DNA from: Breviolum minutum Mf 1.05b.01 | Taxonomy: Eukaryota > Sar > Dinophyceae > Suessiales > Symbiodiniaceae | Length of the DNA: 64,000 nucleotides | Assembly (NCBI GenBank): GCA_000507305.1 | Contig: DF239216.1 | Span: 211,921 to 275,920 of the forward strand | Reading direction: 5' to 3' | Part shown: positions 12,290-25,200 of the stretch, piece by piece | Layout of the letters: every line of letters begins with the position of its first letter | Numbering within the stretch: position 1 is the stretch's first letter | Notes under the pieces: generated by a model | Seen by the model: only the letters and a program-made list of their open reading frames with translations | Database searches by the model: none | Told to the model about the DNA's origin: nothing | Position numbers and translations under genes: made by a program

Positions 12290-12640
12290 GAGTGTCCCTG
12301 AATTCCTCCATGTTCCCATGTTTCAAATGACACCATCCAAAAGCATCAACAACACATTACCGCAAAAACACGAGCACAAAAAAGCAATCTACAAAAATAC
12401 CAGTACCAACACAATAAACGTCATAAAACACCAAACCACCGTGGCTCCGCCAGAAAAACACCACGAAAACACCACCAACACATACTAACACAACTTGTTG
12501 CACCAAACGATACACATTTGACATTACACCACACCACGCCGAACCACATCACCTCACATCCCTGCCCCCAAAAACGCCACTGAAGCACAACCAGTCCCCA
12601 CCAAAACAACACCACTAGCAAGCTGCCGCGCTGGGCAGCG
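12290..12640. other. G-depleted, A/C-rich strand-asymmetric stretch
   Basis: About 350 bp in which the + strand is almost entirely A and C (runs such as ACACCACCAACAC), with very few G. The open frame 12228-12488 follows this composition and is not convincing coding sequence. It lies between the 3' end of the MGCGAS gene and the NRPS-like region. The flanks 11960-12290 and 12641-12960 show no recognisable gene. Confidence 0.6.
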
Positions 12641-12968
12641 CACAGTCTATAGACAACAAAATCTTTGACTTACAAAGCTATATATGTACTTTCCCCCCTG
12701 AAACCTTGTATCATCTTGTATCTATGGCTTTATTTTGGACTTGCTAGACATGCCGCAATTCGACCAAGCATCAGTTTTTTGAAAGCATCGTGACATCAGA
12801 GTCCTGCTTCAGCTTGTCTGCTTCTTGGCAGGGTGCCGTTTGTCTTTGGTACGGCTCATCAGCTGCTGCTGTGCATCGTTTGGAACCATTCATCATGGAG
12901 GTGCGACATGAAAGGCTACCTTTCACCGAGACGCGTCTTGGAGTGGACATGTCAACATCTCACCGGGC

Positions 12969-13826
12969 TTGAAGATGCCACTGCACCACATTGGAAGGCA
13001 AGAGGGAAGACTTCTGCGCAACCACAGGCAACCAATGCTTTCTTGCCACAGATGTTGTAATGCTCACCACTTCCCAGAAAGATCGCGCTCTTTGGAATCG
13101 GTGCTTGCAGAGCACCTGCTTGATGAAGTCATTGGCAATGATGAAGCTATTTTCGTGAATGCACGGGGAGCTGTTAGCCAACACCGCCACTGGTCAGACC
13201 GGGTGCATCAATTCCTTTTGTCAGGAATGATCAACCTCGTCAAGACAAGATGGCTGCCGTCGAGTGCCCACAGGTTTGGAAGCGAGGAACAACGAGAGCT
13301 CCTCCAGCATTGCAAGGCTCCAACAAAACAGAGAGTGGTCTTGGGCAACTCATTGGCTTTTTACTCATACAGAGCCAGCAATCTCAGGCCTTTGGCGGAT
13401 GCAAGCGAGATGACATTCAGCGGAGCTGCATCTGTGCCGGAATCAAAGGAAAGATTCGATGCAACTGCCTTCTTAAGCCTGCTTCTCTACTGCATGTTAA
13501 GCCTTCTTTTTTCATGTTTTAGCAAAATGCAAAAAGTATCAAAAGGTTTCAGTATTGTTAGAGGTCGGTTCGACTTCGACAAACTGCAACAAAACCAAAA
13601 CAGGTTTCGCCACCGAGCGATGGAGCTTGGCGCTCGGCGATCTTTATCTATGTTGCAAAAGACTGTGGATTTGCACGGCTTTTGGCGGAAGGATTGGAAG
13701 GAGGCAGCTCAGGCAGCTCCAAAATGCATATTTCTAGCTCCAGGCCAGGGTGTTGGGAGGACGGCGTTGAATCATGCCTTTGTTATGCCCAGAACGAGTT
13801 TATTGAATGTTGTGTTTTTGTCCTGA
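12969..13826 (+). pseudogene. Open frame of 285 codons, unassigned, upstream part of NRPS/PKS-like locus
   Basis: A stop-free frame rich in Ser, Arg, His and Cys with no domain I can assign. The ATG at its start is only the first in the frame. A second frame (13250-13522) overlaps it. It is followed after 34 bases by the 1097-codon frame, in a different phase, which suggests a frameshifted or decayed long coding region rather than two genes. No introns with the AG/G acceptor pattern were resolved here. Confidence 0.3.
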
Positions 13827-13860
13827 TTGTATGATGATGAGCTGAGCACTGTGAGGCAAT

Positions 13861-16800
13861 TTGAGCAGATTTCGCTTCAAAAAAGCCAATGCTTGCAGTT
13901 GTCCAGATGCAAGAGGTTGTATGATTGCCCGACGTGAGATTCCATTGCCAAATTCTGACCACATTCGAAAGCAGTCTCCTAAGTCTCCTCACAAGTTTTT
14001 CGATCAGCTAGCTTTGAAGATGTTGTTTGCCAAGCACCTACGCTCGCGACAAAAGAGCCAAACAAAGACAATGACAGGATTCTTCAGAGCTCCTTCCAAT
14101 GTCAGAGCACCAAAATGTGCATGCTTGTGCCAACAAACTGTTGTTCATCATGCATCAGCCGGCAGCATCAGAAGCAAAAATATGGACCAATGGTTCAGGT
14201 CAAAGCTCAACTTGTTGAGCGACTTAGCCGATCGAGCTTGGCTTCGTGGGTTCTCCTTGGTCAGTTTCGTTTGCCAGATTTACCCGAGGTTTTTGGCACA
14301 GCAAGTTCCTCGGACCAGAAGACATGTCCGATCACCCATTAACTTTCAAAAAACCAGGGGACCTTGTCCCATGGAGCTGTTGCGAACACCAAAAGGGCAA
14401 ACTGTTTCCAAGAGGGGCTTAGACCACTTGCTGCACTTGCTTACTCAAGAAATGTTTGAATCCTTTCGGACAACCACGTCCTTTTATCATGCAACAGCAA
14501 AGAGTTTACAGGAAGCGCAGTCAAGCATTGAGACTGGACTCTGGTGCGTGAAGGCCTCCTTCGTTGCAAGTGGTGTTAGTGGAGTCACATCAAGTCGGAC
14601 AGTAGCTGCAACAACACCGATTGGAGACCCCTTTCAAGAAGGCACCTGCATAGTCATTTTGTGCCAGCACTGGCAGCTACCAACTGCGCGGCCGCCGAGA
14701 CTGTTCCGGAATGTCTCCAGTCGATCACTGCAGTACTTCACTTCACCAGTTCCATGTGCTGAAACCAGGCATGACTTGCTGAGAGTGCTGAGGCTTTGGG
14801 GACATACTATTTCAAAAAGACACTCTCAACAATCACAAGAATGCGTAAGATGTGGCAGGGTGTGCACAAGAGCCTGGGACATGTTTGAAAATGATACACC
14901 TTTTTGCCTCACATTTACATCTTCAAGAAGAAAGCTAGGTGTGACTTGTCGTTTGAACCCTTGGGGATGTGTGGGGCCAGCACCCTCTCTTTTTACAGTG
15001 CTTTGCAGGCAGGCCTTTTCCATACGTGCCTGGGAAATTGAAAATGGGGAAGCCAAAAACCAAAAGAAATGGTTTAAGAGTCTGCTCGCAGAGTGCGCTG
15101 GTGCATTCAGCGCAGAAACCTTCGCAGCAGGCCCATTTGATTGCATATCAAGGCTATGTGGTTTACTCCTTGGATTAATCAGCGGAGAGTGTGGCCGTCA
15201 GGCACAGGATGGTGCTGCGCGGTCAAAGCGCTGTTCAACAAGGGTTCGTTCCACAACATTATTTCTCGTTGATTTCTGTGTCCATAGGCACAGAGATCAT
15301 GAGCTTGTGGTTCAGAGTGCGCAACATGAAGGTGGATTTGGATCAAAGGGCAAAGTCTTGGAATCAAACACATCGAGATTGGATGGAATTGCCTTCGTGC
15401 AGATGTTGCGATCTGCCATCAGGGCGCGTGTGAATTACTTCCTGCAAGGCTCTGAGACAGGTGGTGGGTCAGTGCCAGCGGTTGTGTTCAGAAAGCAGCT
15501 TCGTCTGGGGAGGATGCATTGGAGAGACCTGTGGATAGAACAGCCAAGCCTAGTGTTGGGGCTGAAAAGCATTAAGTGCTTCCAACTCCAACCACATCAG
15601 CTTCAGGTAAAAACCATTGGTAGAGCAGCCGATTTTTTCAGTGCAGCGCAGCATGGCCTTTGTTTCGCCAACCTGACATTGCCAAATGAGCCAACCACCA
15701 AGCTAGCCTCTCCCGCTGGAACCATGCACCGATTGGATTCAGTTGCTTTTTGCTCCCTGTTTCGCCAGAAGGTTTGGCAGCAGACCATGACATGGTCTGC
15801 GTCAAGGCCACAACATCAGAGCAAAGCAATCTTACAGCAAAACAGCTTTTCCAAAGCCTTGGTGCTGCTCAAGATGATATCCTGTGCACACTTGGGTCGT
15901 TTGACGCAGCTTAAGTTGCAGTTGGCTGGTCATGGAAGGGGCATGATGAACATGCCAATGGAGCGGTCAATCCCAATCAGGCAGTTTCGATTAGAAAACA
16001 TGCAAAGGGCACCATTGATGTCAGGTTCTTTCGTCTTCTCTAAATCGAGCCTGCATAAGGCAAAGTCAACTGGGAAAGATTGCGAGGTTCAATCTAGCGA
16101 TTTGACGCTCCACTACCTTTATCGAATTGCACAAAGGCCTTATGACTGGTGCTTCCCTGTGTGGATGCTTTGCCTCTACAAAACAACTCCTGCAGAAAGC
16201 CTTTGCTGTTTCTCCATGCAGGGTGGATTTGTTGGCCACGTGGAAGCTGTGCTTCCAAGACTGCCAGCTTTGCACGTAGCATCAGCATCCTTCCGCTCCC
16301 TAAAGCCACAACATTCGTCCGAGAGCAAGACGAGGGCCATTATCATTTCTCCTTCGCAAAAATGTAGGGATGGCTCAGCCAGCAAATGGAGCAACTCTGT
16401 TGGTTCCATTGATTCTGATGCACATCTTGTAGTTTGCAAGAGTTGTGCTTTGAAATGGAACTGGCTTGGTCCGAACAGTGTTTCTTCCAGTAAGCACTTG
16501 GGTTGCAAGGCGTTGATGAGTTGTGCCCTTGGAAGAATTGGAGTGATCAGCAAGACACAGGTGCCCAGACAAGCAACGGACTTCTCAAGTCCCTTCGCTG
16601 AATTGCTGTTTTGCTCTATTGGGCCCTGGGCATTTGAAGCAACACTTAGCAGACAGGGCTGCAGCTGGCAAGTGGAAGAACCTGACAGAACCACAATGCA
16701 TGGCTTGCTGCGCTTGAAGTCGTGCCGATCTAATTTCCGATCAAAATTGTACATCCACATTGTGGCTTCGACAGTTCACTCCAAGTGTGTTTCTGAAGAG

Positions 16801-17154
16801 ATTTTGGATGAGAATCTGCAATTCCATGATTGCAATGTCATGATGCCCTGGAACAGCCGCAATTCAAAAACAAATTTGGTGATGCTTCCCCTCCGAGACC
16901 CACACCCGCCACTTACGCGAGCAACACTCTGCTGCTTCGCCGGATTGCAACTAAGTCCTGCAAGCCAAACCTTTCTCCGACTTGGCTGCTTGGCTTATCT
17001 CGTTTTGTTTGCCAACAGTTTGTGCTGTGCACGTGTTCGTGCTGGGTATACGTTTGCCATATGCATCCCTATGCCATATAGCCTATATCTATTCATCATG
17101 CTTGCATATGTGTGCAGTCACGATATGAATTTTGATCTGCACGACATAATGTAA
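13861..17154 (+). pseudogene. 1097-codon open frame with ketosynthase-like traces
   Basis: A 3.3-kb stop-free frame, extraordinary in this intron-dense genome. Composition is odd for a globular protein (rich in Ser, Arg, Cys, His, Gln). Near 14600-14660 it reads TTPIGDPFQEG, resembling the ketosynthase HGTGTPIGDP block with its preceding histidine lost, preceded by ASGVSG like the AGVSP just upstream in ketosynthases; at about 14139-14165 it reads VVHHASAGS, comparable to the VDTACSAGS active-site block but without the catalytic Cys. These resemblances are weak. Together with the condensation domain downstream, the best reading is a decayed PKS/NRPS module; an unknown fast-evolving protein is the alternative. 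The last 100 codons look non-coding. Confidence 0.35.
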
Positions 17155-17717
17155 TGAAAGGATATTATACGACACACATCGGCACACAATGATATGTATG
17201 ACTTTGCATGCCCCCATTCTGCACAATGGGGCAGGTTGCTCATTCCAAACATCCTGGCGGGTCTGAGACGCTGACAGATACTAACATGAGATCATTCTGC
17301 CATTTCACGACTTCTTCATTTCCTTAACAGGTTCAAAGTGTTCCCCCAGTCAGTACTCCACTTCTGAGCACATAAAGTTTGATGAATGCATGGTGCGTGT
17401 TAGCACCCAGCTCTCGTTGCAAGGGCAAAAATTATAGTCTGGACGTACCTGGCTCGAAAATCGAACTATATACCTCCAAGAAACGCTCCGAAAGATTGAA
17501 TTACGTCATCAGGCATTACAAAATATTTCGCCCTCGAACATGAGATAGGAAACTTTCAACTGATTGGGTTACATGATTTCGAGAGAGAGGGAGAGAGCAA
17601 TATGTTATCAAAGGAATTGTCTGCCCCTTTGGGGGGCAAGCCCATTGCTTTTTCAGGGATTTGTGCATCAACTAAGGCAGTGGCCATTGCTGCTTCGCCA
17701 ATATCCCTTGTTTCTGG
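17155..17717. other. Stretch without recognisable gene
   Basis: About 560 bases that are stop-rich and AT-rich relative to both sides. It separates the 1097-codon frame from the next open frame and may be an intron or a degraded linker of the NRPS/PKS-like locus. Confidence 0.5.
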
Positions 17718-18632
17718 ATGATCTCAGTGCCAACAGAGGAAGTTGTTTTGCGACTTCGAGCGCTCTTGTTGTCTAGTCAACGTTTGTCGCAAGCATCGGG
17801 TGGGTTTGCTTTGCGATCTTTGCGTGGCTCTGTTATCTCCAACATTGCTGAAGTTTTTGACCCAGGAGCATCAGGAGCTCGGGTGGCCAAACTTTCATTC
17901 AGACTTCGAGAACTGTTAGGAGAGGATAGCCAACTGCAAGTGGCAGGGATAGGTGAAGTGAAATCGTTGGAGCCTTGGCAAGAAGAGGTGGGAAGCAAAA
18001 GTGTTGTATGGGCTGGGCTATCTCTGCAATTTGTGGTTGATTCTGGCAATTTGTTCATCACCCGCAGTTTGCCATACTGGCTTTCGAAGTCAACGAAGTA
18101 CATGACAGGTGGCTTAGGCTTAGCCCCTGTACATGCAATCGTGGTTCTGGTCGATTTGTTCAATGAATTGCCAATGACGAAGTCAAAATGCTTGAGGCAA
18201 AACCGATGCATTACAGCTCGCCTTCATCCAAGAACCAACGCTTGGTGCAAGGGATGTAGAGGCTCATGGTCAAAGTGTGGGCAGATCGTTGGAAATACAA
18301 CCAGAATGTTCAACAACTGGCTCCCCTACAGATCGCTCAAGTCCCTTGTATTGGTTGGAGGCTCCTCTCTTTCCTGGGGGCAATCCAGGCCAGTTTTAAC
18401 CTCAACTGCTTTTTTGAAGGAACCTACCTTCATTCCAAGATCCTTTATTCGGACATTCAGCAGAGTGCATTCTCCACCCAAGAGTTCCAAGGGCATTCGC
18501 GTTGCAGCAACAACGCGACATGGGTTGATTGGTGGATTGTTGGGATGCAAGTTTGATGGTTGGCCGGCTATCGGCCAGCTGTTTGGCTTCGAGACATGCC
18601 AGTGCCATCAAGCTTCCAGAAATTCTTTTTGA
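17718..18632 (+). pseudogene. Open frame of 304 codons with ketoreductase-like fragment
   Basis: Stop-free frame directly upstream of, and overlapping, the condensation-domain frame but in another phase. It contains KYMTGGLGLAPVHAIVVLV at about 18090-18150, similar to the Rossmann start of PKS ketoreductases (YLVTGGLGGLG...) with a few residues missing. No other motif is recognisable. A second frame (18266-18556) is open in parallel and is in phase with the condensation domain. Interpreted as a frameshifted remnant of the module preceding the condensation domain. Confidence 0.3.
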
Positions 18633-20014
18633 CAGAGAAATCAGAGAAGTTTTTCATTACATTTAGAAGGTTGGTGCCTTTGCATTTGCCCAAGTGGTTG
18701 ATGGAAGCTGCAGTGGCTTTTCTGCAATTGTAGAACAGCATCCTGCGCACAACTTATGCGGTCGAAAACGGGCGCATGAAACAGCACGTGCACTCAACTC
18801 TTTTTGATGTCTTGGAATATTTTGAAGTTGGCAGTGGAACCGAAGACCAGATGGAGGAAAGGGGGCAAATGTTTGCAGAAGCAAGCATGGACTTGCACAA
18901 TGAGCCTCCATTCCGTGTTCTATGTGCCCATGCAGGTGGGAGTGATGGGCCGACGCTGCTGGTCTTAAAGGTGCACCATCTTGCAGCTGATGGAAGGTCG
19001 ATGAACCACCTGGACAAACAATTGCTTCGCTTCTTGGAATGGGGCATGCAGAGTTTTGACGGTGAACCACAGCCACAGCACCTGGCAAGTCTAATCATGA
19101 TGCCCAAATTGAAGCCTTTGTTGTATGATAGGAGCTGCAGGTGCATTGCCGCAAGGCTTCCGAAATGGGGCCAAATACCTCCACAATTCTCGGACTATGT
19201 GAGCTGGGTTGAGAGATACCGCCAGAGCGAAGAGTTTCAGCAAGACCTCCGGTATTGGAGACTCCAGCTCAAAAATGCGCCTGCCCATGTGAACCATGAG
19301 GCAAGAGCGGCCACAGGAAGATCAATGCCTGCCGTTGTGGAAGCAAACTTTCCTCAAAATTTTCCTGGAGATCTCACGCAACAATGCTCAGGAAGTGCTT
19401 TCCCAGTCGTGATGGCTAGCTTGGCTGCAACACTTTGCTTGCTAAGTCAGCAAGATGTGGTGGTGATTGGTTCACCCGTTTTTGGCGCTCCCTTAGGATT
19501 TGCAGAGGTTGTAGGTTGTTTGGCCCACATTGTTCCATATGTGATTCGCATGCCAGCACCCTTCTCTGTGCCAGAGTTCTTGACTTCGGTTCACAGCAAG
19601 GTTGAAGCAGCGCGGGAGCATTGCATACTGCCCGTGGAGGAGGTCTTGTCGTCGCCAGGAATCGAGAGTCTTCAATTTTCAGCTATCTTGACATGGCAAC
19701 CGCCTGGTAGTTGGAGTAGAGAAAGGTTCTGGAAAAACTCTAAGGCCTGGGGTGACAAGAAGTTCACTGGGCCCAGTCCACTACTGGCAAACCTTGTGCT
19801 GGATGCCTACCAAACCGGTTTCAACAGCAGAGACAAGTGCGTAGGCAGCTTGGCCATCAATCCCAAGTGTTTCGACATTGAGACGGCCAAGGATATCTCC
19901 AAAACCCTTGCCATTGTGGCATCCAAGATGGAGAACTGTCGTGGAAATGAGTTTGTCGATTTCAGAGCTTGGTGTCAAGGTGTTTTCAACCCTTGCGAAG
20001 TGCCTGGCCCATGA
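18602..20014 (+). pseudogene. NRPS condensation domain, probably inactivated
   Basis: Non-ribosomal peptide synthetase condensation (C) domain, which forms peptide bonds between carrier-bound aminoacyl units. Core motifs in order: VPSSFQKFFLTEKSEKF (start of fold), SILRTTYAVENGRMKQ, the catalytic VHHLAADGRS (family HHxxxDG, intact, near 18980), PQFSDYVSWVERYRQ followed by LRYWRLQL, and GSPVFGAP, GCLAHIVPYVIRMPAP and EHCILPVEEV near the end. Length (about 470 codons) fits one C domain. An in-frame TAG at 18731-18733 interrupts the N-terminal helix, between AVAFLQL and NSILRTTY, and the upstream frame has a further stop at 18554. No adenylation or carrier domain follows; the frame stops at 20014. 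The intact HHxxxDG argues for recent decay or an unseen splice around the TAG. Confidence 0.8.
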
Positions 20015-22202
20015 AACCAAGCAAAATTGCCTGGAGTCCGGGGAATATGATTACTTTTTATGGACAACATCGGAAAATCCGATTTGATCTCATTATTAAA
20101 CCAAGTTGAAAATGGCATCAGCAGACTCTGAAAGAGACTTGTTTGACATGGTTGGGTTGGCTGGGCCTTGTTAAAATAATTGTATGAATTTGGCAAGTTT
20201 AATATCTCGTGAAGTTGTTGCTAAAGTACCTTCGAAGCCTGCATCCACAGCAAATATTATGATTGCTTCGAAGTTTTGCATCAGATCTGAATGCAATCCA
20301 AAAAAATCCTGCTACAACAATACTCACATGTTATTTTACATACTTGTTTGAATGTTGTTTTGATGCTAGTGTTTCGCAATGGGTTCTCGAAGATGGGACC
20401 ACTGGATTTAGGAGGGCTGGCTGGACAAGCAAGTGTGACAGTACAAATCAAGCGAAAGGGGAAGTGTGCAGCATTTCTTTGGATTTCCATGTCCAAATGT
20501 AAGATAGTGTCATATCGTTTCAATGTCCCCTCGTACATACTGTTCATCCGTACTTTGCTTTAGAAATTACTGATGAGAGAGTCTTCAAGTCTCACAGTTT
20601 AATTTACCAAACACCAGNGGGGGGGCAGGGCGGCGCAAAAAATACATGAAAGGAATACAGAAAGGAACAAGAAGACTGCGTGGACTGGGTGAAGTTTGGC
20701 CACCGGTTAGGCACATCGAAAGCAACTTCGCATGGGCCTGTCAGCAAAACAACGATTTGTTTGACTAACCTTTGTGAATTTGTTCCTGCGATCCATGCAA
20801 TCCTTCAGGGCTCAAGCCCTGATTCAGGGCCAAGCCCGTCTGTCCGATACCGAAACTCCCGCTTGTTCCGTTACCATCACTAACTCATGTTTCTTGGCCG
20901 TACAACTGTCAGCAACTTTAGTGCCAGCAAGTATTGAGTTGCGGCTGTTATGTTTGTCTTTGTCTGAGGCTTCAATCAAATAACAGGCGCAATGAAGCGG
21001 GAAGTTGGGGAGCGGCGGTCAACTTGTTTTTGTGTAGTTTTTGCCAGTGCAAACACGTACAACTGATGCTCAGTTACAGGATTTGCATGGATTTGCTATC
21101 CAATGGCCACAGGTTGTTTTTGTTGTTTTTTAAAGTGCCACAGGGCTGCGCCTGCAATGCTTCGTTTTGCAGGTGTGGCGCCAAGTGATCAGTTGATTTC
21201 CTTTTTGGACAGAAGTGGGATAACTTGGATGTGATGCAGACTCGTTATAGAACTGAGGTGGATGTTGATATTAATCTTGAAACTAATTATATAGATACAC
21301 GGTTTATATTTGCATGCAAAACTTTGTGCATTCAACAAAAATCAGCAAAATATCATGTCACTGCAAAGGCGTCATTTTCCTCGTGCTCCAGACTTCTTCT
21401 GCCCCTTGACTGCAAAACAGCAACATCAAAAGCGACTTATACCTAGCTGTCTGACTGTAACAATTTCCTATACTTCCTACTTGCCATGGCGATGCATTGT
21501 TGAATGTCACATGCCACTATGTACTTTCTGCATACAATTCTGATACAGTTTAGGTTCCGGTCAATGACAATGCATCATTGTGAATCATGATGTAATGCTA
21601 CTACACTGGCAGAGCAGCACGAATCAAGAGTATTGTCATTTGCCTTGTTTCAACAATTGACAAGCATGACATAGCAGTGTTTCAGGAATCAACGTCAATC
21701 AAGAGTAGTTCCAACTAACATATTGTAATTGGTATATATATTGGTATGATTCATATACTATTCATGAATATTCTATTATAAATATAGATTTGGTATAGGT
21801 AATCCCCGTGGCACAAATTTTGCCTTCAGTCATTTTGGAAGCACAACGGCAGCCACGCCACCGTAACCGTCATTGACGAATTTCACATATGAGAAAACAC
21901 CTGAGGCCTGGCTTTGGGCCTCAGAGGAGGCCACAGTCACAAAGATATGGGTCCTGCTGCTATCAGATTTGCAATCAGTACCCTCCAGGGTATTAATTAA
22001 CATATCCCACCAAACGGGAAAAGGAAATCATCTTCAAAATGCCATTTTGGGGAGATATGTTAGTTCCCTGGAGGGTAATATTTCTCAGCCTTCAAAAGAT
22101 CTGGCAAATGAATGAGAAAAACATCCGAATTTGATATATTTGATATGAAGATTCATGTGACTCCTTGAAGCTTAAATGCCGCTTTAGTGGCATTTATGTC
22201 AG
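20015..22202. other. Intergenic stretch, no gene recognised apart from one MITE
   Basis: About 2.2 kb between the condensation domain and the first traced protease exon. Short open frames at 20263-20563, 20680-20983 and 21225-21543 have no recognisable motifs. One N lies at 20618 beside a poly-G run. The unplaced 5' end of the protease gene should lie in the last part, near the inverted-repeat element at 21979. Confidence 0.5.
21979..22077. mobile_element. 99-bp terminal-inverted-repeat element, copy 1
   Basis: Begins TACCCTCCAGGG and ends with the complement CCCTGGAGGGTA. The inner arms share TAACATATC in opposite orientation around a short AT-rich spacer. Same length and ends as the copy at 40338-40436. 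Flanking bases do not form a clear 8-bp duplication here. Non-coding MITE-like insertion upstream of the aspartic protease exons. Confidence 0.8.
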
Positions 22203-25200
22203 GTACCTTCCATCCATAGCATTCCATTGAAGAAACAGTACGTTCCAGTCCGGGATCCAAAAAGGTGATCTTTTCGAATTGCTTGGGACCTCATCCTTCC
22301 TTTTTCTTGTTGAGGTCCAGAAGGACGGCAAGACTGTGGCTTATAAAACCGCCTACTTTGGTGAGGTGCGGAGGGGGCTCGAAGTGGGAAGGCCTAATCA
22401 AAAGCATCCCAAAAGCAACGGGGATACAATGAATTGAAATGATTCGGTCTGTATCATTGTGGAAGGGTTGTGAATTTCCAAAATTACTTGATGATATTTG
22501 TACTGTATGCATGGCACTGGAACTTCCATTCTATTCGAAGTGCCTTCACATCCCTTCACTTGCCAGGTGCACGTGGGTGCTCCACATCAAACCTTCACCG
22601 TAGTTTTTGATACAGGGCAAGGTGACCCAGGCTGTGCGTAGCATCGACTCGTAACGACATGCGAAACTTTTTTCACGCAAGTCCCGGAAGTCATTCATGA
22701 TCCAAGGTCGGGGCACTTGATCCTGCCCTCCACTGGATGCTGGGGACCTTGTCTTTATAGCAGTTTCATTGATCCACATGGCATCCACATGGCACGATCG
22801 ATGCCTATCACATCCAACAAGAAATTGGGGAAGTGGGCTGAAGACACAAATCTATAGGTTTCTAAAGGCGTACCTGAAACCAGTCCAATCATAGTCATAT
22901 TAATACTACACCTTTTTAAATACATTTTTCATCAAAGTCATAGGTCGTCACCGTAGAACATCCCCTCATCGTCAGGTTCAAGCCCGGCCTGTGCAAAACA
23001 CAAGCGCTACAACCGCACCGAGTCGCACTCCGCCGTTGGGCCCTCTGGGGTTTCAGCGGATGATCAACAACCCTAGGTACATGTTGGTCATAATATGATA
23101 ATTCATGCATGTGCCATGTATTGACATATTGGTTGGTGCTGGCAATGTTTGGGGGATGGTTTTGAGGCTCCACGTGAACTGCACGTTGAAAACAACAATT
23201 CTGCAGGTGGACATTGAATATGACGGTACAAAACTCCGTGCAGACGCAACTGAACGTGATCAGGCTGGGCAGAAACCGTGCAACTCTCGACGTGACTTGA
23301 AAGTTGACCACTGAAAAATCCGTGCATAAAAACGGAGTCGTGGTAGAGGTGGCCATAGCCTTTGGCACTGGCGAAGTTCAAGGGGAGTTTGTCAGTGAGG
23401 ACTGATGCAGATGGCAGATTGAAAAAACATCAAAAATCGATTATTCATTGAACATGAATATTACATTATATTATGAAAATCGATTTGCGCAGCAAGCACA
23501 TTTGCTCCCGAATTCTTTGTACATGGGAGAGGACATTTGTTTGCAATCTGGCACAGCTGCGCAAGGCAGCTTTGATTTTTGCTTGCTTGTGGCCTCTTTT
23601 GCTTTTTGAAGGGCAGTGCATCTTTGAAATATGTCTAAAGAAAATGTATACGATTGCTGGTTGTTTCACATATAGACTTCTCAAACTCTGGAGTTGCAGT
23701 GTTCTTGTTCTAGATATGTCCTAGATTGATTTCCAAGATGTGCTTGTAAGAAGTGTGGCAATCTAATCAGCAAAGTTACAACCTGGAACATTGATGAAGT
23801 GATTGGACTTGGATATTTCATTTAAATGGCGAACTTGCCAAATCCACGTCCTGGTTTCATGGCCATGCTGCAAGCCACTGGTTCTGAAATCTTATTAGCG
23901 GCCAAGAAATAGTTTCAGTTGACAGTGACAAAGCAATGCTTCACTTTGTCATATTCAGCAGCAAAAAAAAATCTAAACTCTGTGCAGCACTGGCAGAATC
24001 TCTTTTCACGGCTAAACCTGATCTACCATTTCAGTATACAAGCGCAAAATTCCCAGGTTCGAATCGCCCTGGCTGTGTGAATTTGCGCGTAGCCTTGTGC
24101 TGAGTTTCACGCTTTGAGTATCTTCGAGTGCATCAGAGTTATCCTGTGGACTGCCCACGCATCAACAGGTTTGCATGGGCTGACATTGAATGCCACGAAA
24201 TCTTTTGTGGAATCAGGAAGAGTGAAACAGACACGTCCATCATTTTCCATCCTATGTCGAACAAAGTTGACTTCCGCTTGATGAGGTTCTAGCCTCCAAG
24301 ATGACAGAGGACTGATATTCATCATGAGATTCATCAAGTTTCCCAGATCTTACCATTCCAAGAAGGTTCCTTGCGCTGGGTGCAAGGATCCATTTAGCCA
24401 CTTCGATTTTGATGGAGTGTTGGGCCTGGGTTTGCAGACCTTGGCATTGAGTCACTCTGACCATGTTGATCCTAGAGATGAGATGGGAAGAGAAACTGAT
24501 GAACTGATATCTGTTCAGAATCTGTTCAGCACTGTCAACAACTTCTCCCGTGTTTGCTGATGCCTGTTTTGCATGTTTTGCCATGGTTTGTTGGTTATTT
24601 GTGTGGTCGTTTAACTGCTTCTGCCAGGCCCTGAATTTAGCTTCTTCGGGCAAATGCTGATGCAAAATCCACAGATGGAACCTCGCTTCTCTGCACCACC
24701 GGCGATTTACGTGTCATACAAAACGCTATTCTGATAAAGACAACTGAGCTAACAACAGGGAGTTCCTACGCCTGTTTTTTTTGTACAGATATTTCCATCG
24801 TATTTTTTTTCCAAGCAGTCTTCCATATTTTCTGCCGGTCTACATGATGATGTAACATTTGATTGGTGTTGGTTCTTTTATGTCAGTGAGGATACTACCC
24901 TCCCTGCTGAGATCAACCACCAATTACTAATATGAGATGGGACAAGTTTTTTTCTGTAGCTCGCACGCATGGAACTGTGATCTTGGCCAAGCCGCCATGC
25001 TGTGCAGCCAAGGGATTTTCAAGCGGGTACCAAGCGCATTCAGAACTGTTGCCCTTTGCCGCCATGATTTTCACAAAGCTCATCTCCGCTTTGTTCTTGG
25101 CTTCAGTGGGAATCGTTCTGCAAGGCTGTGGTGGGACTGAAGAAGAAGCACCTGTGGGGGGAAGCACTGCTGCTACTACCACCACAACTACCACTACAAC

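Noticed and set aside
16176..16760. 194-codon minus-strand frame
   Set aside because: Antisense to the long + frame, no motif, no start context.
23264..23348. Reading the protease through 23264 as a stop-terminated gene
   Set aside because: Treating GCTGGG as a GC donor restores RDQ/VAIAFGTGE in phase, so the apparent stops are intronic.
24051..24088. tRNA T-arm-like GGTTCGAATC
   Set aside because: No acceptor or anticodon stem pairs around it; the bases are the protease exon 24057-24088 (SNRPGCVNLR), in phase with both neighbours.
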